A stretch of DNA of 64,000 bases from assembly GCF_000526395.1 (NCBI RefSeq), contig NZ_JAFZ01000001.1, forward strand, positions 434,001 through 498,000, read 5' to 3'. Source of the DNA: Aminobacterium mobile DSM 12262 (GTDB lineage Bacteria > Synergistota > Synergistia > Synergistales > Aminobacteriaceae). Numbering within the stretch: position 1 is the stretch's first letter; each line of letters starts with the position of its first letter. Position numbers and translations under genes: made by a program. This document shows, one piece after another, positions 17,209-25,598 of the stretch. Below the pieces are notes generated by a model that did no database searches, was not told where the DNA came from, and was given only the letters and a program-made list of their open reading frames with translations.

Positions 17209-18237
17209 TTAAAGCAATCTGTCGATTATTTTTTCTAACAAACAGGAAGCGAAATGACAATCTTCCAGAGAACAGAAAGCTTGTGGAGTGTATGCTTTTT
17301 GTACAGGTATAGAAAGAGAGAGAACTGCACAATTGGTGCCTGAAGCATGAACCCCTGAAATATTAGCTTTTCCTAAAGAGATGGGAGATATTTGTAGTGG
17401 AATATTTTCTTCTTTTGCTGTCTTTACGGCGAGACGGACGAGGCCAGGGTGAGAGATCGTATTTTCGTCTCGCCACCGGAGGACAGGTCCGTTTCCCATA
17501 TGTATAGGAGATGTTGAAGCGATAGGTTCTATGTCAAGTCCTATAGCTATTTGAGGTTGTTTGGTTTGGGCAATAACCTGACATCCTCTTCCTCCTCCTA
17601 CTCCGTGAGCGCAGAAAGCGAAGAGAACCTCTTGTTTCTTTATACTTTCTTTTCCCATGAGTGAAAGAAAAACCCACGAAGCTAATCGCCCTTCCATAGC
17701 TGGGGCAGAGAGCACTCCTTTTTGAACAGAAAAAGGTCCAGTGAGGATTGCTCGGTCTCCTGGCAGAGGAAAAGGAGATTTTTCAGTTAGAGAAATGAGA
17801 AGTTCATCAGAACGATTTACAGAAGAAACACTGTTGTCACTTACACGTATGATCCCTTCCGCGCCGTTGGAGAAACGAACAGTGTTCCCAGGGAGGTCTT
17901 GAGGCCGGACATTCCCTAATATGGCGAATCGTACTTGATTCGCATTAGGGGCAGCGATAATGGGAAAGCTACATTGGTCTATAGGAGCAGCAAGCATTAT
18001 CTTGGGGGCAGGATTCGATAAGGGCTCAATAGTAAGGTTACCAAGAGAATCAATTCTAGTTTTACAGGGAAAATTCAGATTTTCTATTTGGTGCACGATA
18101 CATTCTGCTACTTCTTTTTCCATAGCTGTAGGAGCGAAGGCGGCAACAAGGTCATATAGACATTTTATCGCGTTGAAAGGTATAGTACCCTCTACAGTGC
18201 TATCTGATATAACATGGTCGTATAGGCATTCTATCAT
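17209..18237 (-). CDS. Degenerate M42-family paralogue, probably catalytically inactive
   Basis: A 342-residue protein with the overall M42 (FrvX/glutamyl-aminopeptidase) pattern, but with the metal and catalytic positions replaced. Where the active neighbour has AHMDEVGF, this one has AAPIDQCSF; ALDDRTG becomes PAMEGRLAS; QEEVGERG becomes AHGVGGGRG; and the last His ligand is missing (VQKAYTPQ against CRYIHSS). It is the third gene of an overlapping leftward operon, sharing four bases with the active M42 gene. Since M42 enzymes assemble into tetrahedral dodecamers, a structural or regulatory subunit is a reasonable inference. It is not a decayed pseudogene by frame: the ORF is full length. 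Confidence 0.78.
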   Translation of the reverse strand: MIECLYDHVISDSTVEGTIPFNAIKCLYDLVAAFAPTAMEKEVAECIVHQIENLNFPCKTRIDSLGNLTIEPLSNPAPKIMLAAPIDQCSFPIIAAPNANQVRFAILGNVRPQDLPGNTVRFSNGAEGIIRVSDNSVSSVNRSDELLISLTEKSPFPLPGDRAILTGPFSVQKGVLSAPAMEGRLASWVFLSLMGKESIKKQEVLFAFCAHGVGGGRGCQVIAQTKQPQIAIGLDIEPIASTSPIHMGNGPVLRWRDENTISHPGLVRLAVKTAKEENIPLQISPISLGKANISGVHASGTNCAVLSLSIPVQKAYTPQAFCSLEDCHFASCLLEKIIDRLL

Positions 18238-19220
18238 TTTGAAAGATCTCCTTTATTGAGCCACGAAAGGAACGTTTCCACGAGGTGAATGGTGTTCTGT
18301 ACGTCTTCTAAATTGGCAACGCTTACGGAAGAGTGAATGTACCGGCAGGGAACAGAAATTGTGACCGTCCTTGCCCCCGATCCGGAAAGGTGTACAACTC
18401 CACCGTCGTTACCTCCGCCCATAATCCGCCGCCTTTGCCACGGTATCCCTTTTTCTTCGGCGAGTTTGCAAAGAATTTCGCTTAACTCTACGTCAAAACA
18501 ACTTGTACTGTCAGCAATAGAGATAGCAGGGCCTCCCCCTAGCGTGGTGGAGTGACGATATGGTTCCACGGTAGGCAAATCAGAGCATACTGTTCCTTCC
18601 AAAACAATTCCTATATGAGGCTGAACCCTGTAAGAAGCTGAAAGGGCTCCTCTTTCACCAACCTCTTCCTGTGAAGAAAAGACGCCGTAGATAGGAAAAT
18701 CCCATTTTTTAGAAGCCATAATATTCATCAAAACAAAGCATCCTGTTCTGTCATCTAGTGCTTTTGCTTTTATCGATGCCCCTCCTAGAGGGCCGAAACA
18801 CGTCTTAAATGCTATAAAATCACCAACATCTACAATCTGTAGAGTTTCATCCCTGCTTGTGCTCCCAATGTCTATGTAGGATTTTTCGAAAGACTCTCCC
18901 ATGCGAATAATGCCAGGGATATGGTTTGTTCCAATTACTACGTTTTTAGAATCAATAACGTGTTCGTATACTCCTCCGGAAGGGGAGAAGCCTATCGTTC
19001 CATCTTCGTGAATGGTAGTAACGATAAAGCCGACTTCGTCCATATGGGCTACGATCATAACGCGAGGATATGGCATTCCCCCCTGTTGAGAAGTGATGAG
19101 ACTCCCTAGAGGATCTATGTCTATGCTCTCGACGCTTTCTTTAAGATTCTCTATTATAAATGAGCGTATGTTGTCTTCGTTACCGCATACCCCATTAATG
19201 TTTGTGAGTTTTTCAAGCAT
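18234..19220 (-). CDS. M42-family metallo-aminopeptidase
   Basis: A 328-residue cytoplasmic binuclear-metal aminopeptidase of the M42 family (FrvX, YsdC, PhTET type) that removes N-terminal residues from peptides. All key elements are visible: AHMDEVGF near residue 57 for the first His and Asp, KALDDRTG near 157 with the bridging Asp, SSQEEVGERG near 186 with the catalytic Glu pair, VLEGTV near 213 and the last ligand in CRYIHSS near 295. The start ATG is preceded by GGAGAAGG. It is the middle gene of three paralogues, overlapping both neighbours, and the only one with a complete active site. Confidence 0.93.
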   Translation of the reverse strand: MLEKLTNINGVCGNEDNIRSFIIENLKESVESIDIDPLGSLITSQQGGMPYPRVMIVAHMDEVGFIVTTIHEDGTIGFSPSGGVYEHVIDSKNVVIGTNHIPGIIRMGESFEKSYIDIGSTSRDETLQIVDVGDFIAFKTCFGPLGGASIKAKALDDRTGCFVLMNIMASKKWDFPIYGVFSSQEEVGERGALSASYRVQPHIGIVLEGTVCSDLPTVEPYRHSTTLGGGPAISIADSTSCFDVELSEILCKLAEEKGIPWQRRRIMGGGNDGGVVHLSGSGARTVTISVPCRYIHSSVSVANLEDVQNTIHLVETFLSWLNKGDLSK

Positions 19221-20253
19221 AATAGGCCTTCTCCTTTATTACCTTGTCGAGAAAGGGTAAAAATGCCTGAATGAGTTTAAGAGCCTTGTCCATATCAGAT
19301 ATAGATACAATTTCTGTGCTCTTTCCGCTATACATAATCGGCAGTTCCAACAAAGCTGATGATATTCCTCCTACCGCTGTTTGTACTGTCCATATGTCGG
19401 AGAATCGTCGTTCTCCAGAAGATCGTTTTTGTAAAGGGATACCCTCTGTCTTGGCGGTTTTTCGAAGAGCATTTGTGAGTCCTTTATGGCATGTGGGGCC
19501 GAAATAAGAGACAGGCCCTTTCCCTATCTGGAGAGGATTATCAGGGTGTTCGCGGCTTGAGACACATATCCCATCAAGAATAAGCGCTACATGAGGTTGG
19601 ATTGTGTGAGCTGCGACAAGGGCTCCTTTGAAAGTGTTGTAATATTGAGAGGCAAAGACGATATAAACATCATTTTTCATCTGTGGAAAATCTTGCAGTA
19701 GAGCCATGAGGATGGCTGTTCCGCAACGATCTGTGAGAGATTTTCCACAAACTCTATGGTTCAGCAGTTCAGTAAAAGGGCGAGATATAACAGCTGGAAT
19801 TCCCGGTAGAATCCATTGTGGGAATGGATCTTGTTCCGTAAGCCCCAGATCGATTCGAAGAGTATCTATGCTTAAAGGGGCTTTTTGCTCCTCTGGCCTT
19901 AGAATATGAGGAGGTCGAGCACCTATAATGCCGGGGTGAGTATGGACTCCATCTGTAATAGTAACTTCTTGGGCAGCGAGGCTGGATGGAGAAAGAGAGC
20001 CAGTTGTTTGAAAAGCCAGAAATTGTCCTTCTCTTTTTGTGACGATCATTCCAGGTTCATCGTAGTGTGTCAACAGCAGTATTTTTTTTGAGTGCTCTTT
20101 ACCAGGAATAGAAACGTGCAGAGAATTCAAAGCGTCTTTGTATAACTTATAGTTCGATGGGATACGGGTGGAAATAAAAGCTGCGATAGCCTCTTCCATT
20201 CCAGTAACGGCAATGCAATTTGAAAGAAGTTGAAGTTCCGTCTTCATGTCCAT
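19213..20253 (-). CDS. Partly degenerate M42-family paralogue
   Basis: A 346-residue M42-type protein that retains the first metal pair (LTHYDEPGM) and the bridging Asp (SLTDRCGTA), but has lost the catalytic Glu pair (FASQYYNTFKG in place of SSQEEVGERG) and the final His (MYSGKSTE in place of YIHSS). It is the first gene of the three-gene leftward operon; AGGAGA stands about nine bases from ATG 20253, and the end overlaps the next gene by eight bases. Catalysis by the standard mechanism is unlikely. It may bind metal or peptide and co-assemble with the active paralogue. A terminator of the preceding gene separates it from the binding-protein gene. Confidence 0.8.
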   Translation of the reverse strand: MDMKTELQLLSNCIAVTGMEEAIAAFISTRIPSNYKLYKDALNSLHVSIPGKEHSKKILLLTHYDEPGMIVTKREGQFLAFQTTGSLSPSSLAAQEVTITDGVHTHPGIIGARPPHILRPEEQKAPLSIDTLRIDLGLTEQDPFPQWILPGIPAVISRPFTELLNHRVCGKSLTDRCGTAILMALLQDFPQMKNDVYIVFASQYYNTFKGALVAAHTIQPHVALILDGICVSSREHPDNPLQIGKGPVSYFGPTCHKGLTNALRKTAKTEGIPLQKRSSGERRFSDIWTVQTAVGGISSALLELPIMYSGKSTEIVSISDMDKALKLIQAFLPFLDKVIKEKAYYA

Positions 20254-20269
20254 ATTATGTCATCTCCTC

Positions 20270-20308
20270 AAAAAAGCCGCTGGCGCTCCTCTTGCCAGCG
20301 GCTTTTTT
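20270..20308 (-). terminator. Strong intrinsic terminator, nearly symmetric
   Basis: AAAAAAGCCGCTGGC at 20270-20284 pairs with GCCAGCGGCTTTTTT at 20294-20308 around a 9-base loop. On the minus strand it follows the stop of the solute-binding-protein gene (20328) and gives a GC stem with a T-run. It lies immediately upstream of the M42 operon ribosome site, so that operon needs read-through or a promoter overlapping this spacer. Confidence 0.9.
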
Positions 20309-20327
20309 ATAAAGCATCAATGTACAA

Positions 20328-21905
20328 TTAGTCTTTAAATGTTTCGTGTGTAACTTCAACGAAATCCAACGGACTGAGCCGAACTTTGTGTATGTTTTTC
20401 CTCACTGCGTGGAGATTCATGCGAGTATAGAGAGGAAGCCAGGGGATTTCCTGATTAATTATAGTTTGAGCTTTAGCATATGCTTGGCGGCGAACTTCCT
20501 GATCTACAGAAGAGAAACCAATCATAATGGCTTCGTCTACTTCTTTGTTGGCATATAGAGCTCTATTGGCTCCTTCTGGTACCCACTGATCTGACATAGC
20601 AAGGGGGCGATAGACCCAGTCAGCATCACCAGTGGATGGAGACCAGCCGTAAAAACTGATTTGAGTAGTGTTTTCTTCCACAGGTTTGCGAGTTTCGGCG
20701 AGGAATGCACCCCAATCCATAACAACCATCTTGGCTCCGATGCCAATTTGAGACAGATAGGCCTGAACAGCTTCTGGAACTTTCAGAGCGGGAGTGTTCC
20801 GCCCATGGGTAAGAAGCTTTATTTCCAAGGGTTTCCCGTCTTTATCGAGGACCCCGTCTCCGTTGTCATCTTTCCATCCGGCTTCAGCGAGGAGAACTTT
20901 GGCTTTTTCGGGATCATAGGAGAGGGCTTCTACTTCCGAATATCCATTGACTAAAGGAGCGACCATGGAATCTACAGGTGTGGCGAATCCCATAAGGATA
21001 TTTTTGCAGATAGCCTCTCGGTCAATAGCCATGAAAATAGCCTGTCGAACGTGTACGTTCTTCAAAAATTCATCTTGACAGTTGAGGGTGAGGAATTGCA
21101 CCACTACAGAGGGTTCTACTCTCATATCTACATCCTTGTTGCTTTTTAGGCGTTCCACATCCTGAGGAGGTACTTGTTCTGCAACATCAATTTCACCAGT
21201 TTCGATCATCATGCCTCGGGCAGAATCTTCTGGGATGGTTTTAAAGATTGCTTTGGCCAGCTTGGGTTTGCCACCCCAATATTTATCGAAAGCTTTCAGG
21301 GCGATATAGTCTCCCTGCATCCATTCATCAAGCATGAAAGGGCCTGTGCCTGAGGGGTTCCGAACAAAGTCTGTCCCCTCATCTATGCCTTTAGGATCAA
21401 GAATAAGTCCTGCGGTGTGGGCAAGAATATTAAGAAAGGCTCCAAAAGATGTTTTAAGTTTAAAAACGACGGTGTATTCATCTTTTACTTCAACAGATTC
21501 AACGATGGGAGTGTAGAGGGAAGAACGTTTATATTTGCCAGATAAGATTCGATCAAAGTTTTTCTTCACGGCTTCCGCATTGAAGGGAGATCCACTGTGA
21601 AATGTAACGCCTTCTCTGAGATGGAATGCCCACGTTTTGCCATCTTCGGAAATATCCCAATTTGTGGCGAGACGAGGTTCTATTTTCATCTTTTCATCAA
21701 AAGCTACCAGACCTTCATAGATACTGTGACAAACCTCTTCCGAAGGGGTATCGGTAAGGTCTTGAGGATCCATCCCGAGCGCTTCTGTTCCCTTCCCGAT
21801 GATAAGAGTGTCTTTGTTTGAGGCTGTAGCTAGCCCGGCGAAACAGAAGACTACCAAAAGGACTGAGAGAAACAGCACGACAACGCGTTTTCCTGAGCTA
21901 CTCAT
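20328..21905 (-). CDS. Peptide/nickel-type (family 5) ABC solute-binding protein
   Basis: A 525-residue exported binding protein. Residues 1-28 are a signal peptide (MSSSGKR, a long hydrophobic core, cut near ATAS). The mature protein has the SBP_bac_5 hallmark WAFHLREGVTFHSGSPFNAEAVKKNF near residue 92 and later INQEIPWLPLYTRMN. It is likely to capture oligopeptides or dipeptides for a Dpp-type permease. AAGGAG precedes the ATG. The M55 D-aminopeptidase gene is just upstream on the same strand and the DppBCDF operon is divergent 2 kb away, so this protein probably serves that permease. Peptide specificity is not readable. Confidence 0.9.
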   Translation of the reverse strand: MSSSGKRVVVLFLSVLLVVFCFAGLATASNKDTLIIGKGTEALGMDPQDLTDTPSEEVCHSIYEGLVAFDEKMKIEPRLATNWDISEDGKTWAFHLREGVTFHSGSPFNAEAVKKNFDRILSGKYKRSSLYTPIVESVEVKDEYTVVFKLKTSFGAFLNILAHTAGLILDPKGIDEGTDFVRNPSGTGPFMLDEWMQGDYIALKAFDKYWGGKPKLAKAIFKTIPEDSARGMMIETGEIDVAEQVPPQDVERLKSNKDVDMRVEPSVVVQFLTLNCQDEFLKNVHVRQAIFMAIDREAICKNILMGFATPVDSMVAPLVNGYSEVEALSYDPEKAKVLLAEAGWKDDNGDGVLDKDGKPLEIKLLTHGRNTPALKVPEAVQAYLSQIGIGAKMVVMDWGAFLAETRKPVEENTTQISFYGWSPSTGDADWVYRPLAMSDQWVPEGANRALYANKEVDEAIMIGFSSVDQEVRRQAYAKAQTIINQEIPWLPLYTRMNLHAVRKNIHKVRLSPLDFVEVTHETFKD

Positions 21906-21999
21906 GAATCATCACTCCTTCTAATCTGACAGATTTGAAAGAACACTAAAAACACTATTCTTGCCTCTTTCAGATAGAGTCTCACCCCCTGTTGTAGGA

Positions 22000-22833
22000 T
22001 TATGGTTTTATTGATCCTGCCAGAGATGTGGCTATCCCCATCCAGTGTCGCATCTCTTCCATGGTAGAACCTTCCATTCGTACCGTTCGCCCATCTACGC
22101 GAATAACCCCTGGAACATAAGACACTTCGTCACATTGGCGGGAATATTTAAACGTAATCTCTAAGGAATAAGGAGTAGCAATTTTCATAACGGGGGCTTT
22201 TTTAGATTGTATAGACGCTACTGCTTTTTTTGCCGCTTCTTTCAAAAGAGAGAAAGAGACGGAAGGAGGTAATAGGGTTGCGCAGCTGTTAGAGCGCCCT
22301 TCTTTTACAGCACACGTAATGAGATTGCTCCCTAAAAGCGCCAGAGCCTCTCGACAGGCGGCGGCATCTCCAGAGACGAGTGCTACGGGAATATGATGTT
22401 CAGCACAGACTGCGGCATTGAGCCCGGTCTCACCTACGTTGTGGCCATTGAGCGTTACGTTGAAGACAGAACTTCCAGAAACAGTGTGGTCTAGCACCGC
22501 TTCTGGCGTTCCTGCCATAGCATGGTAGGCGATAAAAAATGCTCCGTCGCATCCTTGAACCCCTTCAATCATGCCAAGTGCTTTGGGAGTTCCAGAGATA
22601 AGCCGAACCTCTTTGGGCAACTGAGATACATCAATATTAATCATTCGTGCATGTGAATCGTTTACAAGTATTTCGGTTGCGCCAGCTTCAAGTGCTCCTT
22701 CAACGACGGCTTTTAGATCGTGATATTGCATTGTGCACCCAAAAGCGTATTCATTTACAGCCTCGGCACGCACGTGTAAAGGACTTACGATGCCGGTAGC
22801 CCCTTCCATATCCACGCTTATGTAGATCTTCAC
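22000..22833 (-). CDS. dppA: M55-family D-aminopeptidase (DppA-like)
   Basis: A 277-residue cytoplasmic zinc peptidase of family M55, the type of Bacillus DppA, which hydrolyses D-amino-acid-containing peptides as a self-compartmentalised decamer. The N-terminus KIYISVDMEGATGI carries the Asp and Glu zinc ligands. NDSHARM near residue 60, YHAMAG near 105 and GETGLNAAVCAEHHIPVALVSGD near 145 are further family blocks. Two GTG starts are possible; GTG 22833 gives the family-typical MKIYISVDMEG and leaves a proper gap to GAGGTG. It is divergent from a FadR-type regulator and followed by the binding-protein gene, which suggests peptide scavenging that includes D-residues from cell wall. Confidence 0.9.
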   Translation of the reverse strand: MKIYISVDMEGATGIVSPLHVRAEAVNEYAFGCTMQYHDLKAVVEGALEAGATEILVNDSHARMINIDVSQLPKEVRLISGTPKALGMIEGVQGCDGAFFIAYHAMAGTPEAVLDHTVSGSSVFNVTLNGHNVGETGLNAAVCAEHHIPVALVSGDAAACREALALLGSNLITCAVKEGRSNSCATLLPPSVSFSLLKEAAKKAVASIQSKKAPVMKIATPYSLEITFKYSRQCDEVSYVPGVIRVDGRTVRMEGSTMEEMRHWMGIATSLAGSIKP

Positions 22834-22869
22834 TGGAATCACCTCAATAATAAGAATTCAATGCTTTGA

Positions 22870-22898
22870 TTGACAATTATAAATGATCGTTGTAAAAA
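22870..22898 (+). promoter_or_regulatory. Promoter of the FadR-type regulator gene
   Basis: A perfect TTGACA at 22870-22875 is followed after 17 bases by TAAAAA at 22893-22898. Downstream, AAATGGA (22908-22914) and TCCATTT (22927-22933) form an inverted repeat that could be an operator. On the minus strand TATAAT (rc of 22876-22881) may serve the divergent M55 gene, so the two promoters overlap. Confidence 0.55.
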
Positions 22899-22959
22899 TG
22901 AATAGACAAATGGACCCATTTTTTTATCCATTTAGGGATGAAGGGGAGGGGGGAACGGA

Positions 22960-23643
22960 ATGGAGGGAAAACTACGAGCAGATGAGGTAGTTTTTCGCCA
23001 TGTTATCGCAAAGCTTGTTGCCAAAGAATTGCGCCCCGGAGACAGAATTTATGAAACGGCCCTGAGTAAAGAACTAGGTGTGAGCCGTACTCCTATACGA
23101 CAGGCTATTAGTCGTCTTATTGCGCAGGGAGTTCTTGAAAATAGGGAAGGGCAGAAGGGATATGCAATCCCCATTCTTACTCCTGAGGATATGCAACAGG
23201 TTTATGTTTCTCGGGAAGTGGTTGAAGCTCAATGTGCTTACTACGCGGCTTCTAATGCCACACCGGAAGATATTGCACTTCTTTGGGACTATAATATGCA
23301 AGAGCGACGCCTTTATGATAGTGATGAAAAAGAGCGTTTCGCCAATCTCAACGAAAAATTCCACCTTTCTATCGTTCGGCTCAGTGAAAATATATATTTG
23401 CAACGTTTTGCTCTCCAGCTCTATTGGCGAGCGCAACTCTATACTTTCTATCTTGGAAGCTTTTACCGTACCTACCGAAACCTTGCGGAAAAAAAGGCGT
23501 TCCCTCAAGATCCTGACCACCATACAAACTCAGAACATGCTCGTATTATACGAGCCATAGAAAATAAGGATAGTGAAGAGGCCAAACTATCTATGGCCGA
23601 TCACATACAACGTACCTATAGGCATTTTTGTAGGTTAATGTAG
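22960..23643 (+). CDS. FadR-subfamily (FCD) GntR transcriptional regulator
   Basis: A 227-residue regulator with a winged helix-turn-helix at residues 8-72 (ELRPGDRIYETALSKELGVSRTPIRQAISRL) and an all-helical FCD effector domain from about 80. Likely metal or ligand His residues lie in NEKFHLSI, NSEHARI and MADHIQRT. It lies between the divergent M55/binding-protein unit and the DppBCDF operon and is the obvious candidate regulator of both. The start follows a long GGAGGGGGG stretch. The ligand is probably an amino acid or short-chain acid, as for other FCD proteins; that is inference. Confidence 0.88.
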   Translation: MEGKLRADEVVFRHVIAKLVAKELRPGDRIYETALSKELGVSRTPIRQAISRLIAQGVLENREGQKGYAIPILTPEDMQQVYVSREVVEAQCAYYAASNATPEDIALLWDYNMQERRLYDSDEKERFANLNEKFHLSIVRLSENIYLQRFALQLYWRAQLYTFYLGSFYRTYRNLAEKKAFPQDPDHHTNSEHARIIRAIENKDSEEAKLSMADHIQRTYRHFCRLM

Positions 23644-23815
23644 AGTTTCTTCTAGAATTTGGAAGGATGTGTAGATGGATATTTTACATATATAGGGGGT
23701 GGATGAGGCCGGAGAAAAACCATCTATAGCTTTATTAGAGACTGTCATAGTCAACTATTCTAAAAGTTCATTCGTAGTGTGATTGGACAACTCTATGGTT
23801 TTCCGGAGGTGTAGT

Positions 23816-24736
23816 ATGGGGCGTTTTGTTGTAAGAAGGCTTATTATGTTGATTCCCGTTCTTTTAGGAGTCTCTGTTATTGCCTTTATGATCTTGCACC
23901 TGGCACCTGGCGACCCTGCCGAATTATTGGCTGGAGTCGAGGCTTCACAACGGGAAATAGAGCTGATCAGAGAACGTTTCGGACTTGATCAGCCTCTTTA
24001 TGTACAATACTTTCGATTCCTTAGAGGTGTAGTGACTGGTGATATGGTTTCTTTAAAATATGAACAGCCAGTTTATAGAGTTATTACCCCTCGTCTGAAA
24101 AATACGCTGATTCTTTCTGTGGCAGCCATGACTATTTCTATTATATTTGGGGTTGTAGCAGGGGTGTTAGCAGCTGTATATCGCTATTCGTGGCTGGATT
24201 ATTTAGCAACAGTACTAGCTATGCTCGGAATTTCCATGCCGGTTTTTTGGTGGGGATTACTTACAATCCTTGTCTTTTCAGTACATCTTATGTGGTTCCC
24301 TTCAGGTGGAATGGGGACATTTCGCCATTTAATTCTTCCAGCGATTGTTCTGGGGACGGCGTCTATGGGGGTTATCGCTCGTATGACTCGTTCAAGTATG
24401 CTTGATGTTTTGCGACAAGATTATATTACAACGGCTCGGTCTAAAGGATTAGTAGAGAAGATTGTTATTATTCGTCATGCTTTGCGAAACGCTCTTATTC
24501 CTACTGTTACAGTCATAGGCTTGCAGTTTGGAGGGCATTTGGCGGGAGCTGTCCTTACGGAAAGCGTCTTTACCTGGCCTGGAGTAGGTAGACTTCTCGT
24601 GGGGTCTATCATGGCACGGGATTATCCAGTGGTTCAGACAACTCTATTGCTTATAGCGGCCATTTTCGTTTTTGCCAATTTGACCGTGGATATTCTCTAT
24701 GCTTATCTTGATCCGAGGATTCGTTATCATGGCTAA
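23816..24736 (+). CDS. dppB: Dipeptide/oligopeptide ABC transporter permease (DppB)
   Basis: A 306-residue inner-membrane permease of the DppB/OppB family with six membrane spans. FVVRRLIMLIPVLLGVSVIAF begins the protein, GDPAEL follows, and the EAA loop region DYITTARSKGLVEKIVIIRHALRNALIP is near residue 205 for docking to the ATPases. TCCGGAGG directly precedes ATG 23816; the earlier Met at 23783 lacks such a site. The stop overlaps the start of dppC. It forms the channel with DppC. Confidence 0.92.
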   Translation: MGRFVVRRLIMLIPVLLGVSVIAFMILHLAPGDPAELLAGVEASQREIELIRERFGLDQPLYVQYFRFLRGVVTGDMVSLKYEQPVYRVITPRLKNTLILSVAAMTISIIFGVVAGVLAAVYRYSWLDYLATVLAMLGISMPVFWWGLLTILVFSVHLMWFPSGGMGTFRHLILPAIVLGTASMGVIARMTRSSMLDVLRQDYITTARSKGLVEKIVIIRHALRNALIPTVTVIGLQFGGHLAGAVLTESVFTWPGVGRLLVGSIMARDYPVVQTTLLLIAAIFVFANLTVDILYAYLDPRIRYHG

Positions 24737-25592
24737 TAATATAACTAAACCGACAACTCACATAGCTCTTATCTGGAGACGGTTGCGGCGAAATAAAATA
24801 GCACTCTTAGGTTTTTTCCTCATCGCTCTCTATGTAACGTCTGCTATTTTCGCTCCAGTTTTAGCCCCTTATGCTCCGGCCAAACAAGATTTAAGCCTTA
24901 GTCTTGCACCTATGTCATCACAACATTGGCTTGGATGTGATGAATTTGGCCGAGATATTCTCAGTCGTATTATATATGGGGCCAGAACATCTCTTATAAT
25001 ACAGTTTTCATCAGTGGTAATAGCGCTTTTTATAGGGGTTTTTCTAGGTGCTATAGGCGGATATTTTGGGGGCTGGCTCGACGAATGTCTTATGCGAATA
25101 ATGGATGTAATGTTAGCCTTCCCTGGTATGCTTTTGGCTCTTGCTATAGTGGCTATGTTAGGACCTAGCCTGGTAAACCTTATTATTGCCATAGGGATTT
25201 ATTCCATTCCCCAATTTGCGCGAATCACGAGAGGATCTGTTATTAGTGTTAAGCAGAATGATTATGTTACAGCGGCTAAAGCGATAGGCGAAACTAATGG
25301 TTCTATCATTTGGCGCTATGTGCTTCCTAACGCTATTTCGCCAATTATCGTCCAGACATCTCTGCGAATGGCAACAGTATTGTTAACTGCAGCTGGTCTA
25401 GGGTTCTTGGGGCTCGGTGTTCAACCTCCCACTGCAGAGTGGGGGACGATGTTAAGCTCTGCCAGAATTTATCTTCGCAGTGCTCCAAGTGTGGCTGTTA
25501 TCCCGGGGTTATGCATTATGTTGGTAGTGTTAGGATTTAATTTCCTGGGGGATGGTTTGCAAGACGCTCTCAACCCGCGACTGAAGGAGTGA
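24729..25592 (+). CDS. dppC: Dipeptide/oligopeptide ABC transporter permease (DppC)
   Basis: A 287-residue partner permease. It has the DppC N-terminus (IWRRLRRNKIALLGF), the post-TM1 block APAKQDLSL...HWLGCDEFGRDILSRIIYGARTSL, and the EAA loop NDYVTAAKAIGETNGSIIWRYVLPN. ATG 24729 overlaps the last eight bases of dppB and is preferred over an upstream Met at 24699. The stop is seven bases before the first ATPase start. Six spans are visible. Confidence 0.92.
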   Translation: MANNITKPTTHIALIWRRLRRNKIALLGFFLIALYVTSAIFAPVLAPYAPAKQDLSLSLAPMSSQHWLGCDEFGRDILSRIIYGARTSLIIQFSSVVIALFIGVFLGAIGGYFGGWLDECLMRIMDVMLAFPGMLLALAIVAMLGPSLVNLIIAIGIYSIPQFARITRGSVISVKQNDYVTAAKAIGETNGSIIWRYVLPNAISPIIVQTSLRMATVLLTAAGLGFLGLGVQPPTAEWGTMLSSARIYLRSAPSVAVIPGLCIMLVVLGFNFLGDGLQDALNPRLKE

Positions 25593-25598
25593 TCTGCT

